DNA of 64,000 nt from Lamellibrachia satsuma (lineage: Eukaryota > Annelida > Polychaeta > Sabellida > Siboglinidae). The stretch covers positions 8,131,001 to 8,195,000 of the forward strand of contig BSQZ01000005.1 of NCBI GenBank assembly GCA_033239005.1, written 5' to 3'. The position numbers and the translations under genes were made by a program. How positions within the stretch are numbered: the first letter of the stretch is position 1; each line of letters starts with the position of its first letter. Below the pieces are notes generated by a model. It searched no databases and was not told the origin of the DNA. It saw only the letters and a program-made list of their open reading frames with translations. Of this stretch, positions 11,572-29,032 are shown piece by piece.

Positions 11572-12084
11572 ATGTATTGGTTTCTAATTTATGTCAATGT
11601 AATATAATATTTTGTTTAATGCCTACAAGAGCAATTTATTCAACTAATTTCTGCAAATTTATTTTAGGAGTAAATTATTATAATGATTTTATTTACACAT
11701 TGATGGCTATATACATGAGTTTTCAAATAAGTTACTAATGAAGATGTCATCGGGGCATTTGGCTAATTCATGAAATAAGAGTTAACCTTTATCAGTTTAT
11801 ATGATGCATTTGGAATTAACTTTGAACTTTCACAGTATTGACACAAATGTCCGACTGAGAAGTTAAATCAGGCAAAGCTATGTTTAGTGTAGTATCTCGA
11901 GAATGATGCCGATTGGCTGCTGGCGCTTCAGGGTAACACCTACACAAAATGTAGCGGTGACAGAGGGCAACAACAAGACCACACCTCTGCATCTAGACTC
12001 TATTATAGGCGAAATCACGAAGCCGAGCGAGAGTCAGATAATCGAGACTAATGGAAATTGTATTATATTCGCTAAGTGGAATAA
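11572..12084. other. Spacer of the B/C inverted repeat, no gene seen
   Basis: AT-rich sequence without a convincing frame or match elsewhere in the window, except 12010-12055 (gccgagcgagagtcagata and flank), which matches the complement of about 30870-30915 beside the second satellite block. Confidence 0.5.
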
Positions 12085-12405
12085 ATAGGTTGATTGTGGT
12101 CGCTATGATATCGGTTTACCGACTGCGACCTCTAGGATAACTAGAACAGTGATCCCTAGGGTAAAGAGTTTGACAGAATGTGGTTCCTACGGTAATTAGT
12201 TTAAATGAATGTGGTCTCTTTAATAATTATTCCTATATATTAATTAGTTTGACCTACCCACTGTTGACACCATAATAACTAGGTTGATCGACTCTATTCC
12301 CTAGGATAATTAGTTTGACCGTGTGTGGTCTCTATGATGACTAGTTTTACCGGCTGTGTTCACTTGGGTAATTAGGCTGACTGACTGTGGTCCCTAGAGT
12401 TGTAT
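12085..12405 (+). repeat. Degenerate satellite, about 31-32 bp unit
   Basis: About ten diverged tandem units with a core like aattagtttgaccgactgtg followed by gtccctagg. The same family appears in reverse complement at 30431-30870. Both blocks share a flank, so they belong to one dispersed element rather than arising separately. Confidence 0.75.
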
Positions 12406-12589
12406 ATTCACATACACTACAAATATAACATACACGTGGTTCTTAGGGGTGGCACATAACTGATCTTTATTTGCAAACGCATGTATTACTACTCACGTAG
12501 TTCGCCTCTGAACATGTATCACTACACAGTCCATGACATAGACATGAATATTTAATATTTCCCTCCCGGAATAATTATGAAGAAGTCTA

Positions 12590-12864
12590 CTAACAACAAT
12601 ATAACTTTAAACTGAATTCTGTCACTCTTTCAAACACCCTACCCAAATTGCTCAAACGCTCTGACTCTGTTCTCCCTGTCACAAGGATATCATCGAGATA
12701 TACCTTGACACCTGGCAAACCCTGTAACACTTTCTCTATAGCGTTCTGCCAGATAGCAGGTGCCGTGGTTACGTCAAAGACTAGCCTGTTCTGTCGGAAT
12801 AGCCCATTATGCGTTGCTGTGGTGAGGTATTCCCTAGATTCCTTGGAAACCTCCATTTGATTGT
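12590..12864 (-). mobile_element. Gypsy-A reverse transcriptase fragment
   Basis: Minus strand encodes an open RT piece: NQMEVSKESREYLT, LVFDVTTAPAIWQNAIEKVL and VYLDDILVTGR, with the YLDD active-site box. It closely matches 44020-44280 of the gypsy-A element. It sits between the two arms of the B/C inverted repeat, directly against the transposase relic that starts at about 12865. Confidence 0.8.
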
Positions 12865-13655
12865 ATTAATCTTCGCCAGGTATATGTTGGGTGAGACTGA
12901 TGCCAGTCTGCACTGTGGCAAATGAGCGGGCCAGAACAAGAACCGCTTCATGTTGTGGTACTGTGCCTGGAGAGTACTGACTGGCCAGCACAGGTCCATC
13001 TCTCTGCATTTCCTTGGCGTAGGACACACTAATTTTGCCATGACTGGTGTTTTGGACTACTGAAGCAGGCTTTTCGGCGCCACACTGTCTCAGCCAGGTT
13101 CAATTGGTGGGAAGGGAGGACGATGAGAGGTTCGTCGCAGTGCATGACGGGCAATCACATCTTGACGGCCACTTCAAGCCACTGCCTGGCATCAAACAAA
13201 CACTTTCGCTTTCATGCTGACACACCAGGCATCTGCTACGTGAAAGCGCACTGCCGAAGATGAGGAAATGGCCATCAACCTAATGACAACTGACTGTGAT
13301 GTGACCCCCCGAGACAGACCAGCGGTGCTGCTGCCAACTTGATTGGAAAGCAAACGGCAGTGGTACCTGTCAAGAGGACACACAAGACGTAAAGTGTCCT
13401 CGTCCTGCTCTGAGGGCCCAGTAGTGGATGTTGCACTGCCGACTGCCAACAAGTAAGGTGACCGAAGTGACTCGGAGTCAGACTCCAGTTTGGAAGCGGA
13501 AGCGTTTCAGCGTGGGTCAAGTCGTGGGCGAGGTCGTGGACAAAGTTGTGGGCGAGGTCGTGGAAGAGATCGTGGACAAGGTCGTGGACGAGGTGAAACT
13601 GTCCGGGGTGATGGCTGTGCTACAGAGTCACTGTCCACGTTGAAATGACAGAGAA
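12865..13655 (+). pseudogene. Transposase-like relic (right arm, downstream of gene C)
   Basis: Plus-strand copy of the transposase-like C-terminal half. It reads SLHCGK-stop-AGQNKNRFMLWYCAWRVLTGQH and GVGHTNFA, then after a frame change [46 protein letters not shown] and an RG-rich tail (13490-13600). Similar proteins with a D/HxDxCxGQNKNR core and a GHTKF-type block occur in many invertebrate genomes; I know no settled family name. Several in-frame stops make it inactive. Confidence 0.65.
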
Positions 13656-13687
13656 CGAACTAAGCTGCAGTGCAGCAACATAAACTG

Positions 13688-13965
13688 GGCATTTATACAA
13701 GGCGGGTACTCACGGTCATGGACGAGGGCACTTATATACGGCGGGTACTCACGGTCATGGACGAGGGCACTTATATAAGGCGGGTACTCACGGTCATGGA
13801 CGAGGGCACTTATATAAGGCGGGTACTCATGGTCATGGACGAGGGCACTTATATAAGGCGGGTACTCACGGTCATGGAGGAGGGCACTTATATAAGGCGG
13901 GTACTCACGGTCATGGACGAGGGCACTTATATAAGGCGGGTACTCACGCCCATCAAACGCTCCCC
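13688..13965 (+). repeat. 39-bp minisatellite, about seven units
   Basis: Seven near-identical 39-bp units containing acttatataaggcgggtac and tcacggtcatggacgaggg. Other transposase relics carry one unit (near 2175 and 10910) or about two (40575-40650), so this array expanded locally. 39 is a multiple of three, so both strands give spurious repeat peptides. Units lack the repeat/unique-spacer alternation of CRISPR. Confidence 0.95.
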
Positions 13966-14263
13966 ATAGTGGATGTGCCATGTTTCATGAATGTTTAATC
14001 ATAGATCAATAACATTGTCACGTAAACGTGTTGCCTTTACCAATAATAACTTGAAATGTCTTACTAAATATAATTGTGGCTTATATTTATGGATGAGTCA
14101 AAGAAATTGTTTTCCGAATTACATTGTTGTGTAAAGCTCGTAGGTAATGTAATACAATATTTAATTTATTTGAAAGTAATACTTTACAAATCTTCACACA
14201 TGTAAAAGCATGTTTCCCCTTGCTATATTCCAAATTTGGTGAATGTAGCCAATCTTCGTGCGT

Positions 14264-14342
14264 GTGTGTGTGTGAGTGTGTGTGTGTGTATGTGTGTGCG
14301 TGTGTGTGTGTGTACGTGTGTGTGAGCGTGTGTGTACGTGCG
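14264..14342. repeat. (TG)n array in the 3' UTR of gene C
   Basis: Lies about 50 bases beyond the gene C stop codon. Beyond it the sequence jumps to what lies about 600 bases further downstream in copies A and B (aatcttcgtgcg, then gaatgtagcc in complement), so the normal AATAAA region is missing. Confidence 0.9.
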
Positions 14343-14390
14343 GACGTGTGCATGCAGTATTTGCCCTTTGCAGAATGGAAGCTACAAGAT

Positions 14391-19363
<4,973 letters not shown>

Positions 19364-19640
19364 GGTTACATCGGCCGACGAGCTTGGAACAGACGCGACA
19401 GCAGACAAAAGCAACGACGGATACGACAGCAGGTTGAAGACAAAAGTCGGAATGACGTGGCAGCTAGCTCACCTCGCATAGACTGTCTTACAAATGACAT
19501 CGACCGACGAGCTTGGTTCAAACGCGCCAGCGGACGGAATCAACGACGAATAGGACAGCAGGTTGAAGGCAGGATTCTGAATGATAGCTCACTTCGCATC
19601 GACTGTTTTTTAAATGAAGTCGACCGCGAACCTTAATGAC
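19364..19640 (-). promoter_or_regulatory. 5' flank module of gene C, proximal copy
   Basis: Complement of the conserved 200-base module upstream of each PON first exon, directly abutting the ATG at 19363. Inside it 19480-19560 repeats part of the module (aaatgacatcgaccgacg, then cagcaggttgaa again), so this copy has an internal tandem duplication. Confidence 0.5.
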
Positions 19641-20302
19641 GCAGTTGATGATGTAAGATGATCTCACCTGTCCGCCACGCCTAGTCTACGCACTAAATCA
19701 CTAGCCAAGCGTGGAGGAGGCAGTTGGATTCGTAGTTTAACGGGGATGTTTCCTTTGGGAGGGCGGACCCGTTGATGAGTGATGAGTTCTATTTAAAAGA
19801 ATGAAAACATAGACGGACACAGACACTCAGTTGTTTCCAGATCATCACATTTTTAGTGACGCGTCAACTATTAACAAGGCATCGTTCTGATTAAGTGATA
19901 CAGAAGAGGGAAGTGCACAAGACAAACCTGTGAGTGCACATGCTCTGAAGCTGCACCAGCCGATGTCCTAGCTATGGGCAAACAGTAGCCAATATGCTGT
20001 GGTTTTATGCTCTGTAACCAAGAGCGAGCAGCAATCGTCGTTACCACGACTGACACGAGACACCGTGTCAAGCATAGACAACAATGAAATGACCTTAATC
20101 GCTATGCAGTAAAGTAATACATTATGCTATGATATGTTGTGTCTGGTGAAGTGCTATAGTGAGACATTTAACTAAACAAGTATATGCATATGACGTACAA
20201 ATGTATAATGCTAGCATGTAAATAAAGTGATCAACTAACACCAACACGAATAGAAGAACCAATTTAAACACAACGCTGTACAGAGTATTGTATGGGACTT
20301 AC

Positions 20303-20367
20303 GCTGACTGGCTGAACAAGAGTGTTATGTAACCAACGGTGCAGACAGCGACAATGTGTTGCAACAT
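20303..20367 (-). CDS. PON-like: Second intact first exon upstream of gene C
   Basis: 65-nt exon, ATG at 20367 and donor GTAAGT beyond 20303, encoding MLQHIVAVCTVGYITLLFSQSA in the same phase as the first exon at 19363-19299. It could serve as an alternative first exon of gene C or be the orphan start of another copy. RNA evidence would decide. Confidence 0.65.
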
Positions 20368-20690
20368 GGTTACATCGACCGACGAGCTTGGTACAGACGC
20401 GCCAACGAACGGAAACAACGACGAATAGGACAGCAGTTTGAAAACAGGATTCAGAATGCTAGCTCACTTCGCATCGACTGTTTTTCAAATGAAGTCGACG
20501 GCGAACCGTGGTCGTCTAGTGACGTAGTATGTTGGTGATGTGTGTAAATGATCTCACATATCCGCCACGCCTAGTCTAGGCATTAGGTCACTAGCGAAAC
20601 CTGGAGGAGGCAGTTGGATTCGCATATTAATGGGATCTTTTCTTTGGGAGTGCAGACCCGTTTTTTTATGAAAACATAGACGAACACAGA
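20368..20690 (-). promoter_or_regulatory. 5' flank module of gene C, distal copy
   Basis: Complement of the conserved upstream module, abutting the ATG at 20367. Landmarks are cgaccgacgagcttgg, gacagcagtttgaa and tgaagtcgacggcgaacc. Confidence 0.5.
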
Positions 20691-20694
20691 CACA

Positions 20695-20967
<273 letters not shown>

Positions 20968-21139
20968 CTTTGACTCTTTTTATTTGTGTGTCACCGTTCG
21001 GGAGTTTATGGTAATGACTAGTGAATCGACTACTTCACCCGCTTTGCTCTCGATTGTATATTCATTTCATTACAAGTTGGAAACTAAATTAAATGAACGA
21101 CTGTATTACATGATACAGAAAGCAACGTTGCGAAAACAA

Positions 21140-22680
21140 AGAGGGCTAATATTCTTACCCTGTGGCGGCGGCAAACCATTGGACATCCTTGGTGTGTTAT
21201 GTGACAATCGAATCAAAATCCGACTTTCAGTGTCATCATTTCCATATCGTAACAGGCGCTTATTGTTACCTGTCTGGTTTTATCTCTACTCAGGAGTTAG
21301 GACTAGTGAACAATGCATAAACTATGAATATCGAGGATGTCAAACCTGCCACTGAAAAAGAACACATGATGCAGACGACCATCAATATATGTAAAAACCG
21401 ACGACGGTTCGAGATCTGCAAATCGGACGACCCAATGATGCGAGAGTTTTACAAGGTCAGGGAAGAATTGATTGTCACTGACGATAGCATAATACTACGT
21501 GGGACGACCGAGGTCATTCCCTGAATCCCTAAGAGACCAAATCGTGGCTCTTGCGCACTGGTTTCGGAAAATGAACGATAAAGTGGGGGCAGCAGTACGT
21601 CAGTGTTTTGCTTGTCAATGCACATATAAAGGAAACCCACATATTGAACCCACCTCACCTCCCCTCTCCTCTTCGGATTCCCCCAACTCGCTCTCTCAGC
21701 TGCTACGCGTCTGGTCTCGCTCCAGCAGATCCACCACAGTACTCGTATTTCATTTTCAACTGTTGATCGCCACGTTGTCTTTGGTTGACCAACCTTTCTT
21801 CTGCCTTAAATTCACTCGAAAAAGCACTATTGGAAGATGCATGTGCTGCATTATTCGATATCAATAAAACAACCGCGACAATAGTTATAATAATAATACC
21901 AGTCCATTAGGGAGAGGCAGCAAACAAACTGAAGTCGGTTATGCAATCGCCTAGGCAGGCACCTCCTCGTCGGACGTTGAAAGCCGCTATAGCCAAACTG
22001 AACACGAAGCTCTGGGCATAGTGTGGAGCTATGAACACTTTGATCAGTACCTCCAAAGGGATCCTCAGTTCACGATCATCACTGATCATAAGCCTATACT
22101 AGCCGTATAGAACAAACCTTGACCGCCATTATCCATTGAACGATGGAGCCTACGACTACAACCTTAGAATGTCACTTTGAAATACATATCGGGAAACAAA
22201 AACCCACCCGACTACATGTCCATGAACCCGTTAACCACGGCTGGGACTCGTCGACACCTAAAGATGGTTGAGAATTACGTGAGCTATGTCGCACCGTCCA
22301 ACATACGCAATGCGATGAATATCGAGGATATCAAACCTGCCACTGAAACAGAAGACATGATGCAGACGATCATCAATATATGTAGAAACCGACGACGGTT
22401 ACAGATCTGCAAATCGGACGACCCAATGATGCGAGAGTTCTACATGGTTAGGGAATAATTGATTGTCACTGACAATAATATACTACTACGGGGGACGTAA
22501 ATGGTCATCCCAGAGTCAATAAGATACCAAACCGTGGCGCTAGCGCACGAAAGCCATCAGGGGATTGTCGACCCAAAGAACTCATAAGATCAAAGGAATC
22601 ATTTCAATTAACGATAAAGTGGAGACAGCAATGCACATATAAAGGAAATTCACATCTTGAACCCACCTCACCTCACCTAT
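21140..22680 (+). mobile_element. Ty3/gypsy-B pol relic upstream of gene C
   Basis: Plus-strand pieces in order: protease-RT spacer (GGGKPLDILGVLCDNRIKIR, 21160-21230), integrase N-terminal zone (KPATEKEHMMQTTINICKNRRR, 21330-21500), RT/RNase H scraps (ALLEDACAALFDINKTT near 21830; EHFDQYLQRDPQFTI near 22035) and a second integrase N-terminal zone (22240-22460, NIEDIKPATETEDMMQTIINICRNRRR and FYMVRE). The duplicated integrase segment indicates internal rearrangement. It corresponds to 34080-35510 in the opposite orientation. Confidence 0.7.
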
Positions 22681-22799
22681 CCTCTTCGTGTTCCTCCAGC
22701 TATCTCATCTGCTACGAAGTTTTTTTGGCAAGAATATCTTCACTTTATACAACGTATGGCTACCTAATTTGTAGGATACGTCTTAAGCACTTGTATCTA

Positions 22800-24200
22800 A
22801 CTAGCATATCAAACTGTAGAAGATAGAGACGCGACGTCGTCTCAACGTGAGCTGTCTACAATACGATGGAACGCGCGCACAGTTTCACACCGCCGTCCGC
22901 CAAACACTCTCAGGGACACATGGCAGAGAGCAGCGGAAGGCGGCAACCATGTCAGTTGATTCACTGGAATTGCTGACACCCGCCCCACTGTCTACCGAAC
23001 CACTTCCGCCCGAGGTAGCCGAGGCTGCGTGTGTAACTATATCGCGGGAAGAAGTAGACCGAGCAGTCGAGTGCCTACGCAGTGGGCGCGCCATATAATT
23101 CGACTCCGTGCCAGCGGAGAACATGAAGGCGTCGGACACTACAAGATACGCATTGCATGACATCATCGCCTCGGTCTGGCAGATGGAACCGCTGCCCACA
23201 GATCGGTCCACTGGCGAGCGCGTGATGCTGTCCAAGAAAGGCCCCACAACTGACCCATCCAACTTCTGCGCTATCTGCTTATTCAGCCATGCCTACAAGG
23301 CCATGTCCAACATAATCTTCGGAGAGTAAATGTGATCATTGACAGACGCAGACAGTCTAAACAGGTTCGGAGAAGGAAGGTGGTGCCGGGACAATCTCTT
23401 CATACTAAGACTGACGGTGGACGACGTTGTGGCTGCGGGGAAAGAACCGTGTCTGTGTATGTTGATTACAGTATTGTATTCGACAGTGTCAATCACGACT
23501 ACATGAGCATGTCGCTAGTGGAACACTCTCTCTCCCAGAGAAACTCGTCTACGTCATAATTGCAGTGTACGGACAGGCCAAGGTCGTCGCTAAGATAAAT
23601 GTCCACCGTGGAGTATTACAGGGCGACTCTTTGAATACCCTCTTATATATCTAAGGCCTGGATTCTGTGTTCGTTCGCTGCACCGAGCCCGACGACGGAA
23701 TTGAACTCCCGTGCGGCGTTCGCCTCAAAGACTTGCCGTATGAAAACGTCTACTCGTTTGTGGGCTGACCGTCGGCGCGGGAGGAAAGGAGAGAGAAGAA
23801 GTAGAGAGGCGAGTGGAGATGACGTTCGTAAAGTTCCAGGCATTGGCGCACATTTGGAGAGACGAACGACTATCGCGCGGGCTTCGCAATCGACTGTATA
23901 ATGTGCGCATATGTTCCGTACTGCTGTATTTGTGCGAGGCGTGGACATTCACTAGCAAGATCTTTAGAGAGCTACGAGGGATCCACGCGCGGTGCATGTC
24001 CCGCATCTACAGCTGCCATGAGGCGGTGGCACTACGAGAAGGCTACGGCGGAGACATCACATCGAAAGGCGAAAACACGAAGCTGGATGTGGTTGGACAA
24101 CATACTGCGTATCGACCAGCAGCGCATGGTGCGGAAAGTGTTCGATGCCACGACCAAACTGCACCCGCCATACGCAGAGGGGACGCTAAAGTACTGTTGT
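22800..24200 (+). mobile_element. LINE-A reverse transcriptase relic, copy 1
   Basis: Degraded non-LTR retrotransposon ORF. The N-terminal linker reads TISREEVDRAVECLRSGRA (23030). RT pieces are MPAENMKASDTTRYALHDIIASVWQMEPLPTD (23108), SNFCAICLFSHAYKAMSNII and VYVDYSIVFDSVNHDYM (23455). The C-terminal part (23815-24200) has WRDERLSRGLRNRLYNVRICSVLLYLCEAWT and RSWMWLDNILRIDQQRMVRKVFDATTK, a typical LINE C-terminal region. Internal deletions and frameshifts are present. It abuts a LINE-B fragment on the opposite strand. Confidence 0.8.
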
Positions 24201-24209
24201 AGCTAACTT

Positions 24210-25340
24210 CCAATCGGGTCGATAGCAGGTAATATATACATAGATGTTCCGTAGACTTTCTTGGTGCACTGAGTCAAGCGCTTTTTCAAGGCCACAAACG
24301 TGATGGATAGAGTTGCCTGTCATTCCACTACATGTTCTATATTATTTCATAAAATAAACATATGTTCACCAGTGCCTCTCCCATTTCTGAAACCTGTTTG
24401 TTCATCTCTCAACTTGCTGTTATCTCCATATCTTATTATGTCAATGAGTACTCTTCCGAATACTCTACAAGAAACGTATGTCAAAGTAATTCTTCTCCAA
24501 TTCCCGCACTCTGTAAGTAATCGGTATATTAAAGATCAGTCGCTGCGTCCGTGTTCTTGGCATTTTGTCTTGTTCCCAAAATGTTCTGAGTAAGTTTACA
24601 AACCATTTATCTATTGTATTCATGTCTGCTTTTAATAGTAATGCTGTAATGTCATCCTTACCCGCTGCTTTCCCGTATTTGTTGCGCAACTTCAGTGTGA
24701 ATTGTATTTTAATTGTTGTAACCTTATTGTATCACGTTTCTTTCTGATCACCTTGTTCTTTTGTTTTCTGTTTAGTTTCAGCTTGGTTTTTTAGCTCACT
24801 AATTGGTGGTCGCTCGCAATGTCTGCTCCTCTCATGGCCCTAGTGTCCATTACTGATGTCCGGTGTTGCCTGTTCACTAACAAATGATCTATTTGATTCC
24901 TTGTCCTTCCTTCTAGAGAAGTCCATATCTGCCTATGTATCAGTTTATGCCGACAAATGGTACCTGTTACCAATCGGTCATTGAGTCCGCAGAAGTCAAT
25001 GAATCTTTCTAAATTGTCATTTCGTTGATCTATTCCATCGCTTCCTATTAAGTGTTCATATCCTTCGTAGTCTACTCCAACTTTGGCATTGAAACCCCGC
25101 CATCACTAAGAGTATGTCATGCTTATGATCTCTGTCCAACATCCTATATTTACATTAACGGTTGGCTTGGTTAACAACGTCGTCAGCCTCCGAACTTCCG
25201 TTTGGCTTAAACCGGAAGCGTCACACTGTCCACATATCTGACGTCGTCATCCGCTAGCCATTTCCAGCACAATATGTTGCGATTCACTTCTAGTGTCCAT
25301 AACATCGATTGAACTGGGAGGGCTGTTGGCCCTCCGCAGT
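24210..25340 (-). mobile_element. LINE-B relic, copy 1 (endonuclease and RT pieces)
   Basis: Minus-strand reading. 24973-24791 gives an endonuclease C-terminal block (RTRNQIDHLLVNRQHRTSVMDTRAMRGADIASDHQLV) typical of RTE-like LINEs. 24689-24465 gives an RT N-terminal block (KYGKAAGKDDITALLLKADMN, LLRTFWEQDKMPR). 24440-24230 has RT debris. 25000-25330 has 5' endonuclease/leader sequence. Clade placement is by eye. Confidence 0.75.
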
Positions 25341-25439
25341 ATTTTAATTTTCGGGGTTTTCCTTCGCCTCGTTAGCCCAGCACAATGTGCAGTTTAGCAG
25401 GGTGCCCCGCGGGGAAGTGAGTTTGACATGCGTGGATTT

Positions 25440-25915
25440 ACGGTTGAGCGCATGAAAACCCCTTCCACCCGAAATAATACAATGACTATGCATTTTACCC
25501 GTGGAACGGACCACCTGTCGGCTGCACAACTACCAACGAATACTATTGCATCAGCATCACACAGAATGAATCATACAAACTGCCATACCGCTGCCAGGAA
25601 GGTGTTTGTGACGCGCACTGTGAGAACAGCACAATCACTGAATGTTGTTCATTGCATAAGCGGGATATAAAACATTATACTGGTTCTTTGATGTTATGTG
25701 CATAATGTGTGCACATTTGAAAGAGGTAGTTTTACCACAACTGTTGAATATGCCTAGCACTAATAAGAAACATTTACAACGCAAAATCTATAATATATTT
25801 GGCAGGTGGGAAAGCTACACACGTAAACGTCGTTTGACATATATGCAAACATCCTACGCACTCAGTGGCTTTAACTCTTCAGCTGCTGCGGTCAACACCA
25901 AGCGACTGCATTCCA
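25440..25915 (+). repeat. Dispersed repeat R1, copy 1
   Basis: Matches 28270-28690 and 46270-46710 in the same orientation and 54310-54740 in complement. Landmarks are atactattgcatcagcatcac, ctgccaggaaggtgtttgtga and cttcagctgctgcggtcaac. No protein function recognised. Confidence 0.7.
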
Positions 25916-26260
25916 CAATCTCAGTCACGACTACATTCGCTGACTGCTGCAAAAGAGTGTTACGTAGCCAATTGTGCAGACAGCGACAACGCCTTGAAAC
26001 ATGGTTATATCAGCCGACGAGTTTGGAAAAGAAGCGCCAGCGGATGACAATAATGAAAACAAAATAGGAGAGTGGGCCGGAGACAGATACGAATGACGTG
26101 GTAACTACCTCACTTCGCATCAATTATCTTACAAATGAAGTTGACCGCGAACTTGTTTGTACAATGACGCAGTCAATAATGATGTATTTACATTATCTCA
26201 ACAAATGTATTTCACGCCTATTCAAAGCATTAATTCAGTAGCTATGCACGGAGATAGATT
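25916..26260 (-). pseudogene. PON first-exon relic fused to a LINE-A scrap
   Basis: Complement of 26002-25939 is a 64-nt version of PON exon 1 (MFQGVVAVCTIGYVTLF...). It has lost one base and its GT donor. 25910-25938 is a LINE-A scrap (FDSVSHDY region) joined directly to it. 26003-26260 is the usual 5' flank. The copy at 46700-47110 has the same one-base loss and joint, so both derive from one event. Confidence 0.65.
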
Positions 26261-26590
26261 GTAGATGTGGGTGGATTATTTGATGGGAGAAAGGATATGC
26301 TTACGAGGGAGCTCCGTCTAAACGGAAGGGGCATCAGTTTTCTTCCTGAAGAACTGAACAGAACGGCTGACAATAGCATGGGAAGAATAAGTTATTTAAA
26401 CCAGATGTGTAGAGGGATTCTTAATTAATGATGGAATGGATTTTCTTTGGTTTACAACACTGACATCAAACTTATAATTATGATATTTAAGACCTAAGAT
26501 AATCACAACCAAAACGACGACTCCCTAGTGTTACGTCCATTCCACGATTCCTTCGGCATCCGATTATAAACACTTCTTATAATCCTTTTC
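26260..26590. other. Unassigned sequence, no gene seen
   Basis: 26280-26400 resembles 42100-42220 and 47050-47150 (gagctccgtctaaacggaag...), so it is part of a larger duplicated flank. No frame is convincing. Confidence 0.45.
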
Positions 26591-26900
26591 TGTTTTTGAG
26601 TAGCGTTCTATATATACAATATTTCAGCTTTCTTCGATGCGTTTTTCTGTTTCTGTTATAGTTAATGTTGAATTGCTAGCGATCAACGCTAAGCGACTGA
26701 GGATGCCTCACGTTTTGTATGTCGATTTTCAACCGTTTTTTCGGACATACCGTTCAAAACATTCTCAAAACTCAAGTTCAACAACCACAACTACATCACA
26801 ATTATTTCTTTTTACACTGTACATTAAAAACTTGAACACGACAATCACAGTTAGTTACATTGGTTGCGATTGGCCTAAACGTCTTTATTATATAAGTGTG
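26590..26900 (+). repeat. Dispersed repeat R2, copy 1
   Basis: Matches 47240-47520 in the same orientation (aatgttgaattgctagc, catcaatcaacgct-like region, aagttcaacaaccacaa). With R1 and the exon-1 relic it shows that 25.4-26.9 kb and 46.2-47.5 kb are copies of one segment. Confidence 0.65.
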
Positions 26901-26949
26901 TTGAATTATTAGTAAAGCCTGTAGATTTAGAGATGTGTTGTACCCACGT

Positions 26950-27770
<821 letters not shown>

Positions 27771-27779
27771 GTCAGTGTT

Positions 27780-28265
27780 TCTTGGGTCATTTCCGTATTA
27801 GTTCATGAGCCAAAAGCCAACAGTTATGACCACAGCAACCAACTGGGGGACGAGTGCTCATTATGATTTTAGCAAGGTCTACACAACCATATATGGGAAA
27901 TATGTGATAGCTTTGCATCAACGGTAACTCATTATCCATGCCACCATTTCTCCAGTGCCTAAATGTTTGCTTATGAGTGGGATCATTATTATTTAAAATA
28001 CTTGTACTCAGTTGAGGAAGGTGAAGTGTTGTCTCGATCGGCAGTAAGTAAAATTGAAGTACATTAGAGTTAATCAGGTTTACAAACACGTTTTGTATCC
28101 TTTGTGTACATATGTGCTAATCTTGCGAGGTTATTGTAATGTGTAGATGTTTTTAGACAAGTGCACCTATGTTTTATTGGAGTTCTGGGATGAGTTGATG
28201 TTTTGGGGACCTAGGAAAACATTACAATGATTTGGAGGATTCTAAGTTTAAGCATGATATACAAT
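27780..28265. other. Unassigned sequence, no gene seen
   Basis: The longest frame (complement of 28089-27787, 100 codons) has no recognisable motif and no similar copy in the window. I treat it as non-coding. Confidence 0.4.
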
Positions 28266-28269
28266 TACT

Positions 28270-28690
28270 ATGCATAATTAATTCTAGAAATATAGTGTGC
28301 CAAATGTATACGATGGCTTCTCAACCACCAGGGAACAATGTTGCACTAACATCACACCGAAATAATTATACCGCGGCCAGTAATTTGTTTGTGAAACACA
28401 CTGAGAAAACACCACAAACATTGAATGCTGTTCACTGCACAAGCGGAATATGAAATAGTATACTGGTTCTCTGATGTTACGTGCATAATATATGCTCATT
28501 TGAAAGCTGTCCTATCACCAAAAAGGAAGACAATGTCTTGCACGAATAAGAAACATTTTCAAAGCAAAAACTATAATATATTTGGCAGGTCAGCATATAA
28601 CACACTAAAGGTCGTTTGATATATGTACATACATCTTGCGCACTCAGTGGTTGTAACTATTCAGCTGCTGCGGTCAACATCAAACGACTC
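28270..28690 (+). repeat. Dispersed repeat R1, copy 2
   Basis: Diverged from copy 1 but colinear (caccgaaataattataccgc, cactgcacaagcggaatatg). Followed by acgaataactaacggt..., matching the complement near 54300-54340. Confidence 0.65.
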
Positions 28691-28811
28691 GCGTGTGAAG
28701 ACGAATAACTAACGGTACGTTGCTGCAACATTAAAGATGTTTTGATTTGTCCAATAGAACACTGTTTCCAGCGGTACTTGCACACATGACTGCACATGTG
28801 CGAAAGCGCGC

Positions 28812-28849
<38 letters not shown>

Positions 28850-28850
28850 A
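28812..28850. repeat. (TG)n microsatellite
   Basis: About 18 TG units within a GC-rich context that resembles the R3 flank near 57560. Confidence 0.9.
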
Positions 28851-29032
28851 CGCGCGATTGTGCATGCGTGTTTGTGTATAGTTTCCTCTTTTCGGATGTG
28901 TCGTCAGTATCTGTTTGCATTCGGAAATACGAAACGGCCTCTACATAAATCATAAACGAGACAGTAACAATTTACAGCGTCTAACACCGTCGGTAACTGA
29001 TGCATGTTGTCTGCTGCACTTTAATAATCGTC

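Noticed and set aside
13628..13981. Open frames on both strands encoding a 13-residue repeat peptide, and a superficially CRISPR-like array
   Set aside because: The 39-bp tandem unit has no unique spacers, and frames stay open only because 39 is divisible by three. It is a minisatellite in a eukaryotic transposon relic.
23643..24006. Minus-strand frames at 23.6-24.0 kb and identical ones at 29.4-29.8 kb
   Set aside because: Antisense of the LINE-A C-terminal coding region, which has recognisable LINE motifs on the plus strand.
27787..28089. 100-codon minus-strand frame
   Set aside because: No recognisable domain, not repeated, and within the length expected by chance in AT-rich sequence.
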